Below are positions 33,500-43,655 of a stretch of DNA of 64,000 nucleotides, piece by piece. The DNA is taken from positions 22,433,751 through 22,497,750 of the forward strand of contig CM068543.1 in the NCBI GenBank assembly GCA_035048495.1. The letters run 5' to 3'. The translations under genes were made by a program, and so were the position numbers. The notes under the pieces are model-generated. The model ran no database searches, was not told where the DNA came from, and saw only the letters and a program-made list of their open reading frames with translations. Position 1 is the stretch's first letter. Each line of letters starts with the position of its first letter. The DNA comes from Euptelea pleiosperma. Its lineage: Eukaryota; Streptophyta; Magnoliopsida; Ranunculales; Eupteleaceae.

Positions 33500-33509
33500 G
33501 TGTAGAGTA

Positions 33510-34032
33510 GGGGTATTTTGGCACGGACAATCTGTCATTTTGGAACTGAGGGAGGTGTCTGAACTCAAGTTATGTTGATCTTCGGCATTTACTACATCAC
33601 ACAATTCAACTGCACAAGCACCTCCCTCAAAGAATCATGATCAGAGAGAAGGATGGGTGGCTTTATGAAGCATACCACTGATATATTTATTTACATTTGG
33701 GAAATCCCATCGATGGTGAAGAAAATATCTCAAGAATCGCAAAAATATCATCGTCCTGCTATAAGTTACTATCATCCTTCCAGTTCTTAGAACCTGCTGA
33801 CAGGAAAATAGCCCGTGATTATTGAGAATTATCTAAAAATCATGATCAGATAAACTCCTTAAAAAATTGATAGAAGTACCTCCTTTTTTAGTGGATACAA
33901 TTGGTTAAGGCTGATCCAACCAGTAAATCAATTGAGAGTGAAAATCAACAGGGTCGAAACATCACTCACACCCTTGCATGTCTGCAAGATCCTCATATTT
34001 GCAATATGTGCAACCCTGTGAAGCTTCACATG
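33510..34032. other. intergenic, between convergent WIT and PPR genes
   Basis: Likely holds the PPR 3' UTR (minus strand). I see no further gene. Confidence 0.5.
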
Positions 34033-36696
34033 CTACGAGGGGTATCCAAGCTGTTCTTGGAGCTCTTCTTGCTCCTCTTCCTCATCATTTAGAATGAAGT
34101 CTATGTCTGGCACATACCCAACCCACTTCATCTCTCCAATCAGTTCTGCCAGCCTCCCATATATCTCGTCCCGTCTTGGGTGAGCTTTGTCCCCCACAAG
34201 AAATGTATGCACCTCACTCTTTACCTCAATCCAGCTGCAGCCGGGCTCCTTCTTCAGCCCATTTTGCCTCATCATCTTCCTCATCTTTGAAACTTCACCC
34301 CACATTCCCGCTTCAGCGTAAACATTAGACAAAAGAATGTAAGCAGCAGAATCTTTAGGGTCCAATTGCAGAATAGAACTGGCTGCATGTTCTGCCACCT
34401 CTACGTTACCATGGATCTTGCAAATGCTGAGGAGAGTTCTCCATATTACAGCGTCAGCTTCAAATGGCATATCACAGATGAGCTTCAAAGCCTCGTTAAC
34501 CCAGCCTGACCGTCCGATTATATCCACCATACATGAATGATGCTCCAACTGGGGGTGTAACCCGTAATCATGGAGCATCGAATGGAAGTAATGTGACCCT
34601 TCTTCAAACAGACCCATATACCCACAAGCTCGAAGGACCGCTACGAAGGTTGCATGGTTTGGTTTCACATTATCAAGTTGCATCTTTTCGAATATCTTAA
34701 GCGCCTCTACACCGAGCCCATGCTGTGCGTACCCTGAGATCATGGCATTCCACGATACAACATCCCGCTTGGGCATCTTCTCGAACATTAGCCGAGAATC
34801 TTGCATGTTTCCGCACTTTGAGTACATGTCAACGAGAGTGCTGGATATGTACACATCTGATTGCAACTCTTGCTTGATAATCTGAGCATGGATTTGCTTT
34901 CCGAGTCCAATGGTTGCCAGATTAGCACAAGTATCAAGAACCGTTGCGTAGGTAAAGTTATCAGGCTTTAGGCCCATGTCCAACATTCCAGAAAAGAACT
35001 TCTGAGCTTCCTCGCTTTGTTTCTGCAGTGCAAATCCAGATATAATCGCATTCCCTGACACCATCGTTTGTTTCTTTATTCTGTCATGAAGCTTCTCTGC
35101 TTCTTCCATCATTCCACATTTACAGTACATATCAACCAGAGCACTTCCAACAAACAAGTCCAAGCCCAACCCAGACTTGATAATTCTGTCATGGATCTCC
35201 ATTCCACAGTTCAGAGCTTGCCAACCAGCACACGCTTTTAGAACACTGCCATAAGTGAACTCGTCGGGTTCCATCCTGGACTGGAGCATTAAACAGAAGA
35301 GCATGAGTGTTTCCTCTTCGTGTCCATTCTGCTCATAAGCCGCAATAATTGCATTCCAAGAAACAGCGTCTCTTCTATCCATCAGATCAAACACCCTGCG
35401 GGCTTCAACCAGAGCTCCGCATTTTCCACACATGTCCAAGATCGCATTTGCCACGCAGATGTTTGACTCGAAACTACTCTTGATTGCTAAACCGTGTACT
35501 TGTACCCCTTCTATATGCCCTTGGATCACTGCACAAGCACTAAAAACACCAGATAGGCTAATCTCATCTACGCCAACACCAGACCTGTGCATAAGCCGAA
35601 ATAGCTGCAAAGCTTCGAAGCCTTGATCATCCCGAGCATACCCAATAATAATAGCATTCCAGGATTGCAAATTACGAACTGGCAATGAGTTAAAAAGCCT
35701 TTGAGCATCTCTCAAACTACCACATTTTGCGTACATATCCAAAATGGCAGTCCCTACTATGACATCGGATCCATAATTGTTCTTTAGAGCATGGGCATGC
35801 ATCTGAGAGCCCATTCTCAATGAAGATAAACCTGCGCACGACCTAAAAATACTAGCGTAAGTCGATTGACTCACTCCAACTCCTTGCTGCTGCATCTCCT
35901 TAAACAGTTCTAAACTGTCCACGAGCTGATCATTCTGAACACAACCTGCGATGAATGCACTCCACGAAACCCAATTCCGTTCTGGCATTTCATGGAAAAC
36001 CCGATGTGAATCATTCAAGCTCTTACATTTTGCATACATATCTACAAGAGCGCTGCCCGTAACCACGTCATAATCGAAACCCATCCGAACAGTGAGACCA
36101 TGAATCTGAATTCCCAAATCATAGTCCTCCAAAGCAGAACATGATTTAAGAACAATGGCAAAAGTGGTACGGTCTGGTACCATACCCATTTGTCCCATCT
36201 GTAAGAAGAGTTCGATTGGTTTCCAATTATTACCATTCTGCATGTACCCTGAAATCAAAGAATTCCATGAAATCGCATCTCTTTCGGGCATCAAGTCAAA
36301 GATGGACTGTGCCAGACCCATGGAACCAGATGCAACGTAACCAAAGATCATTGCGTTCCAAGAAACCGTGTCTCGTTGAGGCATCCGATCAAATAGTTTG
36401 CAAGCATAGTCTATGATCGAGCATTTGATGTACATATGGATCAAACAGTTGGTGACGAAGATGGTCGGGTTGAATCCGGATGTGAGCATATAGGCATGGG
36501 CTTGTTTTCCTACATCTAATGATCTCTGGTTCGAGCATTCCTGGAAGATCAGAGAGAAGGTTTTCTTCTTGTTGGGAGTTGTTTGATTCGATGAGACTGT
36601 AGAGAATGTAGAGATGGATAATTGTTTGTATGGAGGTTTTGGCGGGAAGGAGAAGAATCTGGTGAGTGGAAAGTGAGGGATGCGAGGAAGTGCCAT
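34033..36696 (-). CDS. MEF13: PLS-class PPR protein with E/E+ domain, MEF13-like mitochondrial RNA editing factor
   Basis: Single exon, 887 residues. The first 35 or so residues are rich in Pro, Phe, Ser, Arg and Lys with few acids (MALPRIPHFPLTRFFSFPPK), suiting an organelle transit peptide. From about residue 47 a continuous array of P, L and S motifs follows, with repeated blocks such as RDTVSWNAMIFGY, SALVDMYAKC and NAIIAAYEQNG. E/E+ domains run from about residue 750 (VIWRTLLSICKIHGNVEVAE, CSWIEVKSEVHTFLVGDKAH) and stop after an acidic tail, with no DYW deaminase. Motif order and wording match Arabidopsis At3g02330 (MEF13), needed for C-to-U editing at several mitochondrial sites. Lacking DYW, it must recruit a deaminase from a partner. 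No frame damage. It faces WIT tail to tail. Orthology is by recall, not alignment. Confidence 0.93.
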   Translation of the reverse strand: MALPRIPHFPLTRFFSFPPKPPYKQLSISTFSTVSSNQTTPNKKKTFSLIFQECSNQRSLDVGKQAHAYMLTSGFNPTIFVTNCLIHMYIKCSIIDYACKLFDRMPQRDTVSWNAMIFGYVASGSMGLAQSIFDLMPERDAISWNSLISGYMQNGNNWKPIELFLQMGQMGMVPDRTTFAIVLKSCSALEDYDLGIQIHGLTVRMGFDYDVVTGSALVDMYAKCKSLNDSHRVFHEMPERNWVSWSAFIAGCVQNDQLVDSLELFKEMQQQGVGVSQSTYASIFRSCAGLSSLRMGSQMHAHALKNNYGSDVIVGTAILDMYAKCGSLRDAQRLFNSLPVRNLQSWNAIIIGYARDDQGFEALQLFRLMHRSGVGVDEISLSGVFSACAVIQGHIEGVQVHGLAIKSSFESNICVANAILDMCGKCGALVEARRVFDLMDRRDAVSWNAIIAAYEQNGHEEETLMLFCLMLQSRMEPDEFTYGSVLKACAGWQALNCGMEIHDRIIKSGLGLDLFVGSALVDMYCKCGMMEEAEKLHDRIKKQTMVSGNAIISGFALQKQSEEAQKFFSGMLDMGLKPDNFTYATVLDTCANLATIGLGKQIHAQIIKQELQSDVYISSTLVDMYSKCGNMQDSRLMFEKMPKRDVVSWNAMISGYAQHGLGVEALKIFEKMQLDNVKPNHATFVAVLRACGYMGLFEEGSHYFHSMLHDYGLHPQLEHHSCMVDIIGRSGWVNEALKLICDMPFEADAVIWRTLLSICKIHGNVEVAEHAASSILQLDPKDSAAYILLSNVYAEAGMWGEVSKMRKMMRQNGLKKEPGCSWIEVKSEVHTFLVGDKAHPRRDEIYGRLAELIGEMKWVGYVPDIDFILNDEEEEQEELQEQLGYPS

Positions 36697-36944
36697 GAGT
36701 TTTGCGAGTCATGCTTTGTTGGACTTGACGACCGTTGAGAGACGTTGGAGTTTTGCAATTCCGTTATTTGATGTGGGTTCCAGAGTCAACCATCGTACTG
36801 ATTGTTGTCTCATACCAGAAGTTTTCTTACCAAACATATAAGATCACTAGAGAGCGGTTGAGTTGCATGTAACTTGTAATTTTTTTTTTTTGTTTCGGTG
36901 TCATTCTGTCCGAGGTTTGACCATCATAACGACATACCATAGCC

Positions 36945-37285
36945 CAAGGTTTAAAAAACGGCTGTTATAACGGATTCGGACCTACCCGGTTATGTTATGG
37001 ACCGTTAAAACGCCCAGAAAATAACGGCTGTTATAACGAAAATAACGACTGTTATTTTTCCGTTATAACGAAAATAACGACCGTTATTTTCTGAAAAATT
37101 TTGTGAAAAAAAATGGCCATTATATCCGTTATTTTCCATTTTGAAGCCATTTTTTCGGTTATTTTCCATTATATTCCGTTTTTCCCATTTTGCCCTTGAG
37201 CGTTTTTTTTTTTTTGTTATAACGGAAAATATGATGACACCCCCAGTCCGTTATACCGTTATAACAGTCCCCTTTAAACCTTGCT
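36945..37285. repeat. GTTATAACGG-rich palindromic repeat, copy 4
   Basis: Bounded by AAGGTTTAAAAAACGG on the left and CCCCTTTAAACCTTG on the right, an inverted pair AAGGTTTAAA. Internal phrases GGACCGTTAAAACGCCCAG and AGTCCGTTATACCG match the other copies. About 250 bp upstream of the PPR start. TSD unclear. Confidence 0.65.
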
Positions 37286-37289
37286 ATAA

Positions 37290-39515
37290 CCATCGTGACT
37301 GTTATAGCGGTAGTCAACAGTGTGTGTAAGGGGGGCAGCAGGACATCGGAGCAGATAGTTATAGCTTTCGGACCAGAGGTACGTCAAATTAGCTCATAGA
37401 TTTTATGAGGGGAAATTCTATTTGTACCCCAGAAATTCCAAAAGCACCCACTCATTCATTTTTTAGACGAAAATGCCCTAACTTATACGAGGGCTCGTGA
37501 AAGAAGCACCCTATTTCTACCTTCGTCTTTTCCTCTTAGGTTTGTGAGGGTTGAGAGGAACCCTCTCCCTTAATGCTGACATCGCTCAAGGGTTTCACTT
37601 CTTCCCTCTTCCCTTTCCCTTGATGTTGGCTGGTCCGTTGGGTTAGAAGGCCAATTTTTTGGGGTTTTTTTTTTCCGAAATGGCTACTCGATTCTGTGGG
37701 CTCCATAGCACCACGACTGGCCTAGTTATAGCACCCACGGTATATCAGCATCGTGGAGACCTGTGTTTTTTTTTTCTTCAAATTTTTTGTGTAGGTTCTT
37801 GAACCTCAATGGCAACTAAGAGACCTTTAAGGCTGCGTTTGGGAGTGTGATATTTAAGCTATAAGCTAGCTTATAATGGTGTCGGACTGCCATAAGCCAC
37901 TTTTTGACATTTGGCAAAAAATTAATAGTGGTTCCAAATCGTGTTATGCCAAAAAAAAGGCATAATGCAATAGCCGTTTCAAAAAATGGCTTTTGCGTTG
38001 ATGGACCGTAGATTTAAGTAACATTTCTTTCCCTTTTTCTCTGTTCCAACATATCAAAATTCCTAACCAGCTTCTTCCTCAACCAAAACAAGAAGAAAAA
38101 ACCTAAAGAGGATCGAGCTATTCTCATTGCAGCCTTAGCTTCTCCTTGCCTTGCTCCCGTCGCCGGATCTCTCCCATCACCGTTCGTTGCCGTCTCAATC
38201 TCTCTTCACCAACCTTGGATGATTCCAGGTATGGTAGAAACTAGTAGATTGAGTCGTTTGCCATAGGATGATTCACATGGGACGTATGGATTTGGTCCCT
38301 GCTTACACACCAAAAAGGGAAAAAGCAAGATCGAAATAAGCTCATGGTGACACCCCTGCTCATTTGATTGACTGCATCACCAATTGTTGTTTATCCCCAC
38401 CACCAACCTGATTTTCTAGCATTGGCCATGAGCGTTGTTCAATCCCTGTCTCCACAGCTATCTTTGGTGACCCTTTCTCTGGGGTGTTAAAAAGCCTTGC
38501 AATCGAAGCTTTTTGCAGTGATTAAAATTTTCATTTTGGTGCTGCAAGCTGAGGAAGAGATCAGCAGCTTCAGATTCTTACTAAATCAATAGCACATAGA
38601 TTGAATTTATGTGTCATGAGGTTGTCATTTGTTAGAGCTTTTTATCGCTCAGCAGGTTAACCCAAGTCTTAATAAAATTTTGAGATTTTGCTTCATTATC
38701 TAGATTGTTTTTTTTAGTTTAATTTTTTTTCTTTCAGATAAGTGAGATATTTTTTTTCTCAGACACCATGGATGGATTACTAGCCTTTTGCCCACAGCCA
38801 TGTTCAAACCTAAATTTGGATTAGAAGCCCTCGCAGAAGTGAAAAAAAATGGTCTTCTGCTTCCTAAGCGAGATGGGGAGAGGAGGAGGTGGCAAGAAGA
38901 ATGAAAAAGGAAGGTAGGTCCGACTAGGATGAGGACCTAAAAGAGAGCTAGGGATGGGATCTACTCCATTAAAGAAAGTGCTATAAAGAGATCCTATTGC
39001 TGCTTGTATGCTCACTGTACTAGTAGATTAGTAAGAGTTCCTCTATTGATAGAAGAGAGCTTGTTGCAACAAGCAATCGGCCGGTAGCTCCAGCCAAGGT
39101 TGCTGTGGAACATTTCATCAGCGACGATTGTAATGAAAAGATAATCAAGGGTAATGGCCCAAGTCCTGAAGAAACCTACCCCTCCATTGTACTATCCCAT
39201 TGATAGCTTTCGATGCTGTCACCGCTATGACATTATAACGAGCCACGTCAGTCAAATCTAAAATAAAAAAAAATGGTCTTCGCTGAAGTAAAAAAAAATG
39301 ACCAAGGCCCATGTCGGCTTTGAACCAATGACGTAGCCAAGGCGAGTATTGGCATGCCTTGCCGCTTTGCCTATGTCTGCAATTTAGAGTTGACATGGCC
39401 TTTTCCATGTTCGCTCTGAAACACTGAGTGAGAGAGAGAGAGAGAGTTCCCACATTTTAGTCCAAAAAGAGAGGAGAGAGAGTGGGTGCCCAACTTAAAA
39501 GCGTGGTCCCCGTGG
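37290..39515. other. gene-free, nothing firmly recognised
   Basis: Contains a possible MITE end 'GGCTGCGTTTGGGAGTGTG' (about 37833) and TATAAGCTAGCTTATA palindromes after it, a GA-repeat (about 39428-39445), and short frames without motifs. No supportable gene. Confidence 0.4.
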
Positions 39516-39517
39516 AA

Positions 39518-39841
39518 GAGTAAAACTTTGCTGACCACCCAGGATGATCGCACCCGACTGCTCATATGAGCCACATGGCACATTTTTAGAGGACACTGAC
39601 CATATGGATGTTTGGTCAATCCCTAAGTGGGCCTACTAATAAAAAATTAACTTGATTAGTGATTTCTACGTGTCGGATTGGAGTTATTTTTATGGGTTGA
39701 TTTTAACCGTGGAATTTGAGCATTATTGACCATTATTCGGGTACAAGGATCAAAGGTTTGAAATCACTAATCAGGCTAATTTTTAGTTTGTAGGTGCATA
39801 TAGGGATGCCAAACATCCATTGGGTCATCCAAGTTTTACTC
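39518..39841. mobile_element. foldback Mutator-like MITE, no clear TSD
   Basis: Ends GAGTAAAACTTTGCTGACC and GGTCATCCAAGTTTTACTC are inverted. Inside is the family core (ATATGGATGTTTGG on the left, CCAAACATCCATTGGG on the right). The flanking nonamers do not match, so it is older or rearranged compared with the next four. Confidence 0.7.
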
Positions 39842-39974
39842 TTTACTTTCATAATTACAAATCCAATTGGGAAAAAATTGGCGGGCCCCCAGCGGGGACT
39901 TCAAACTTTGAAGTGTCCCTCCCAAAATGTTTCTAAGTCTCCCTCCCAAAATGTCTGACAAGTACCCTTGTTAA

Positions 39975-40132
39975 GAGTAAAAGTTCTGTCACAACGGGAT
40001 TGCAAATCACACAAAACACAGCCAATGAGTTTTCGGCAGGTACACCTAAAAGCAAAGCACATGGGTACGTGCCGAGAACTCAATGGCTCTGTTTTGTGTG
40101 ATTTACAATTTCGTGTGATAGAAGTTTTACTC
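39975..40132. mobile_element. Mutator-like MITE, 158 bp, perfect 9-bp TSD
   Basis: CCTTGTTAA at 39966-39974 and 40133-40141. Ends GAGTAAAAGTTCTGTCAC and GTGATAGAAGTTTTACTC. A nearly full-length palindrome around the AAATCACACAAAACACAGCC/GGCTCTGTTTTGTGTGATTT arms. Confidence 0.9.
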
Positions 40133-40255
40133 CCTTGTTAACCACTAACCAAGGGCTTAGCGCTTAACGCGGGTTAAGGGATTGGTGTACGTGTCAGACA
40201 TTTTGGGTGGGAAGTTCCTTGGGGCCATCGAATCTTTTCTGTGACCTGATTCTTG

Positions 40256-41075
40256 GAGTAAGCCTTCGCTCACAGCTGTGTGAGCAAAGCCGTTCACACA
40301 ACACAATACGAGCCACATGGCACCCTTTTAGAGGACGATGACCGTATGGATGTTTGGCCAGTCCTTCGTTGACCTGAAAACCAAAAATCAGCCTGATTAG
40401 GTATGTCAGACCTTTGGATCTAGTACCCCAAATAATGGTCAATAATGCTCTAAATTCTATGGTTAAAAGCAATCCATGCAATGACTCCAATCCAACGCTT
40501 AGAAATCATTAATCAAACTAATTTTTGGTTTACAAGTCCACGGAGGGAGGGACTAGCCGAATAAAACTTTGATGACAGCGCTCTGTCATCAAGGCCGACG
40601 AAAGGGCCCAATATGAGCCACGTGGAACACGTTTAGAGGACTCTCACTGTATGGATGTTTGGCCAATCATTAGGTGGACCTACAAACCAAAAATCAGCCC
40701 AATTAGTGATTCTAGGCATTGGATTAGAATTGTTTTCATGGATTGATTATAACCGTGGAAAATTTGAGCATTATTGACCATTATTTGAGGTACAAAGATC
40801 CAAAGGTTTGAAATCACAAATCAAGTTGATATTTTGTTTGTAGGTCCATATAGGGATTGGAAAAACATCCATACGGTCAGAGTCCTCTAAGCGTATGCCA
40901 CGTGTCTCCTATTGCACCCTGTCATCGGCCTTGATGACAGGGCCCTGTCATCAAAGTCTTACTCGGACTAGCCAAACATCCATACGGTCATCACCCTCTA
41001 ATAGTTTGCCCCGTGGTCCATATTGTGATGTGTGATCGGCTTTGCTCAGACACAAGTGTGAGCGAAGGTTTTCTC
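40256..41075. mobile_element. foldback Mutator-like MITE, interrupted by a copy of itself
   Basis: Ends GAGTAAGCCTTCGCTCACAG and GTGTGAGCGAAGGTTTTCTC. The flanking nonamers TGATTCTTG (40247-40255) and CGATTCTTG (41076-41084) match 8 of 9. With the nested copy and its duplicated target removed, it is 405 bp, the same length as the inner copy. Confidence 0.82.
40559..40964. mobile_element. foldback Mutator-like MITE, 406 bp, perfect 9-bp TSD, nested
   Basis: GGACTAGCC lies at 40550-40558 and 40965-40973. Ends GAATAAAACTTTGATGACAG and CTGTCATCAAAGTCTTACTC. Arms pair along most of the element (CACTGTATGGATGTTTGGCC with CATCCATACGGTCAGAG). It is inserted in the right arm of the related element 40256-41075. 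Confidence 0.9.
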
Positions 41076-41085
41076 CGATTCTTGC

Positions 41086-41263
41086 GAGTAAAACTTCTAT
41101 CACACGAAATTGTAAATCACACAAAACACAGCCAATGAATTCTCGGCACGTACACAAGTGCTTTGCAACGTACCCATTGCTTTTGTTTTTAGGTGTACGT
41201 GCCGATAACTCATTGGCTGTGTTTTGTGTGATTTGCAATCCCATTGTGACAGAAGTTTTACTC
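41086..41263. mobile_element. Mutator-like MITE, 178 bp, perfect 9-bp TSD
   Basis: GATTCTTGC lies at 41077-41085 and 41264-41272. Ends GAGTAAAACTTCTATCACAC and GACAGAAGTTTTACTC. Same family as 39975-40132. It landed in the target duplication of the element 40256-41075 and ends only 104 bp before the CTF4/EOL1-like start codon. Confidence 0.9.
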
Positions 41264-41299
41264 GATTCTTGCAGTCCCGCGGCCACTCCCGCCCAGACT

Positions 41300-41366
41300 A
41301 AACCCTAACCCTATAAAACCCCTAGAGTGAAACCAACGTTTCAGAAAACGAGAGTGAGAAGCCGCC
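41300..41366 (+). promoter_or_regulatory. relic promoter of the CTF4/EOL1 pseudogene: telo-box and TATA
   Basis: AAACCCTAA (telo-box) at 41300-41308 and TATAAAA at 41312-41318, then a short leader to GCCGCCATGA at 41361. Telo-boxes are common in promoters of replication and cell-cycle genes, which suits a CTF4 homolog. Retention of promoter and introns shows this is not a processed copy. Confidence 0.55.
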
Positions 41367-42630
41367 ATGAAAGTTGAACTGTGAAGTTTAAGGAAGCTCG
41401 CAAGAACAACAATGGCATAAGCACCTTTTGCTCTATACCCTGGGGCCTTCAAGCTCAACATATCGTCACTTCCTCCGCGTCTGATTGCTCCATCTCCGTT
41501 AACAATCTCCTTCTGCCTTCGCCCGCCAGGATCCTCCGCCACCACACAGATCGCCTCACTGCTCTGATTCTCAGCCCTAAGTCGACATGTCCCGCTTCCG
41601 GTTCCATCGATCATTCCGTGAAGCTCTACAGTTACCTGGTATTTTCGTCCTTCTTTGCGGTCTATGGGGCCAAATGTCCAAAACTCTGCTTTTGGTTTTA
41701 ATTTTGTGGGAAAAATATATGGTCGATCAGAGGTCCAACGTATTGCTCACCAGTTAATCGATCTGGATTGTTTGATCGATGAGTGACCTCTTAGATGTAG
41801 GCTTCTAGGAGGCACAGTTAATTACTCTTACGATTATTTGCAATCTGTGGTTTCATAGAATACTTTAGAGGGTGACATGGTACGATACTGGTATCGATCG
41901 AAAAATAAAATTATAGCATTTTCTTTCTGGAATGATCTGTAGTCAGTATTATAGAGCACATAAGCGTTCTCTTTAATCACCATGACTATATACACAACTT
42001 ACGTACAGAGGAGTAGGGCCTACCATTTGATGGGATCCACTTGGGAGATCATATGACTGTTACCAACTGATCTATAGACTTTTAATGGACTTTTTACCAT
42101 AAATTTTTCTATCCCTCCAAAAGAATGTGATAAATAGGATGGTTTAAATCATCCAGTATGGTTGATTATTTATTTATTTATTTATTGCTCAGGCAATCTC
42201 CTAGGTACCTGTCAAATGTGAATGCAACCATCTCAATGCTACACATTTCTGTTCGTTCTCTTAAAAACAAAGAGAGGTGGTTTTAACCTTCATGTAGTAG
42301 CATCAGTCTAGTGTTTGTGTCCTCTTTTTTTTTTCCTTTAATTGATCTGGTTTAATTCACTCTTTTAGTCAGGTGGAGAGTTTCAGATCAATGTAACCAG
42401 GTTCACGTTGTTGATCCACACCCTTGCTTTTAACAAATCCGGTAGCATGTTGGGAGGGCATTAATTAATAGTACTATGTTGGTAGGGTTGTCAAGGGACA
42501 TAAAGGACCTGTCACTGGCGTAGGTTTTGGTCCTAGCAGTGAGTACTTGGCATCCATTTAGTCAACTGGAACTGTTGCCTACTGGAAGCTCTGTTTGGGA
42601 AAACGCTGGATACCCTTAAGGGCGTAGGAT
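41367..42630 (+). pseudogene. CTF4/EOL1-like WD40 gene, 5' exons, inactivated
   Basis: CTF4-type proteins (WDHD1; Arabidopsis EOL1) tie the replicative helicase to DNA polymerase alpha; EOL1 also binds the Polycomb protein LHP1. Exon 1 (41367-41638) reads STFCSIPWGLQAQHIVTSSA, RILRHHTDRLTALILSP and SGSIDHSVKLYSY, a first WD repeat. Exon 2 (42373 to about 42630) reads GEFQINVTRFTLLIHTLAFN and KSGSML, then after a break KGHKGPVTGVGFGPSSEYLA and STGTVAYWKL. Defects: the ATG frame stops at the sixth codon because one base appears missing near 41376; exon 1 ends one base short of the frame needed by exon 2; stops at about 42462 and 42569; the segment between the two WD repeats is damaged. The donor (CTG|GTATTT) and acceptor (AG|GTGG) survive. 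Confidence 0.82.
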
Positions 42631-42639
42631 GGCAATATG

Positions 42640-43655
42640 ACCTGAACTTCCTTCCGGGACCCAACTAATCAGACCCGATACTCTCATATCCCAGACAACA
42701 TGTACACATATCTGAGTAACCCTATCTCAATCACGAATAACTTATTCCACAGCCCAGTCATATCTCTGGTACAAAAAAGAAGATAGGTGGGAACTTGAGA
42801 TACAATTTCTAAATCATAATGGATGTGACAGAATTTATTTTATCTATTTTGGTCACGAAGACAGTAGTCATTCTTTTCACTATCAAGCAACAACAATTTT
42901 TATCCACCAGAAGCGAAAAACTACATTTACTTTTTTGAATATATTATCTTTTTTTTATTTAAATTTCCCTTCTTTTGTGAATATTGTGATGATTTATATT
43001 CAATTCACATGAAGGTTGGTGGCGTAAAAAAATAATCTGAATTCATTCTTGGCTATGTTGAATGGATTCTTCTAAATGAGCGAAGTACCCTTGTCAGAGT
43101 ATGACACGATACGGATTCTGGTGGGACACTTCCAAATTCTATTTTGTTTTTTCTTTCCCTACTTGCAAGTTACAAATTAACATTTGCCATAGGGTTTGAG
43201 TTCTACCTTTTACAATTGAAGTTTTCTATGCATCAAGTATAACATTATATGTATATTCTCTCATCTATGAAGTATATGATACAAATGGTACATAATCCAC
43301 CTTATCCTTATGATATTATACGAAACAACTCTTTTGTTTCACATCATTTGAAGTACACTCTCGAGTCCACGAATCGTTTTTTTCAAGGTTCCCAAAATGT
43401 GACACTTTGCACCTGTGTTAGACTCTGACGCCCATACCTGTATCAATGCAACATAGATTACTGGATCTCAAAATTCCCCTTCTAGGGTGCATGGCATAGA
43501 TTTTGGGTCCTTTACTCCTTATTAAAATACCTTTGAGAATTAGAAGATTGTCCACAGTTGCAGCTTACTGGAGGTCTGCCTGCTAGCTGCCTGCCTCCCT
43601 CCCTCCACTGGGGCAAGCCCCACATATTTGTTGGTGCATATTTTGCTTGGAGTTA
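42640..43655. other. pseudogene interior, degenerate repeats
   Basis: Includes text like the outer Mutator-like shell at 25805 (GAGTATGACACGATACGGAT at about 43099 and ATCAATGCAACATAGATTAC at about 43442), possibly a broken relative. No exon was recognised. Confidence 0.35.

Noticed and set aside
36389..36758. Alternative frames overlapping the PPR 5' end
   Set aside because: They are shadows of the 887-aa PPR frame, whose motif periodicity shows it is the real one.
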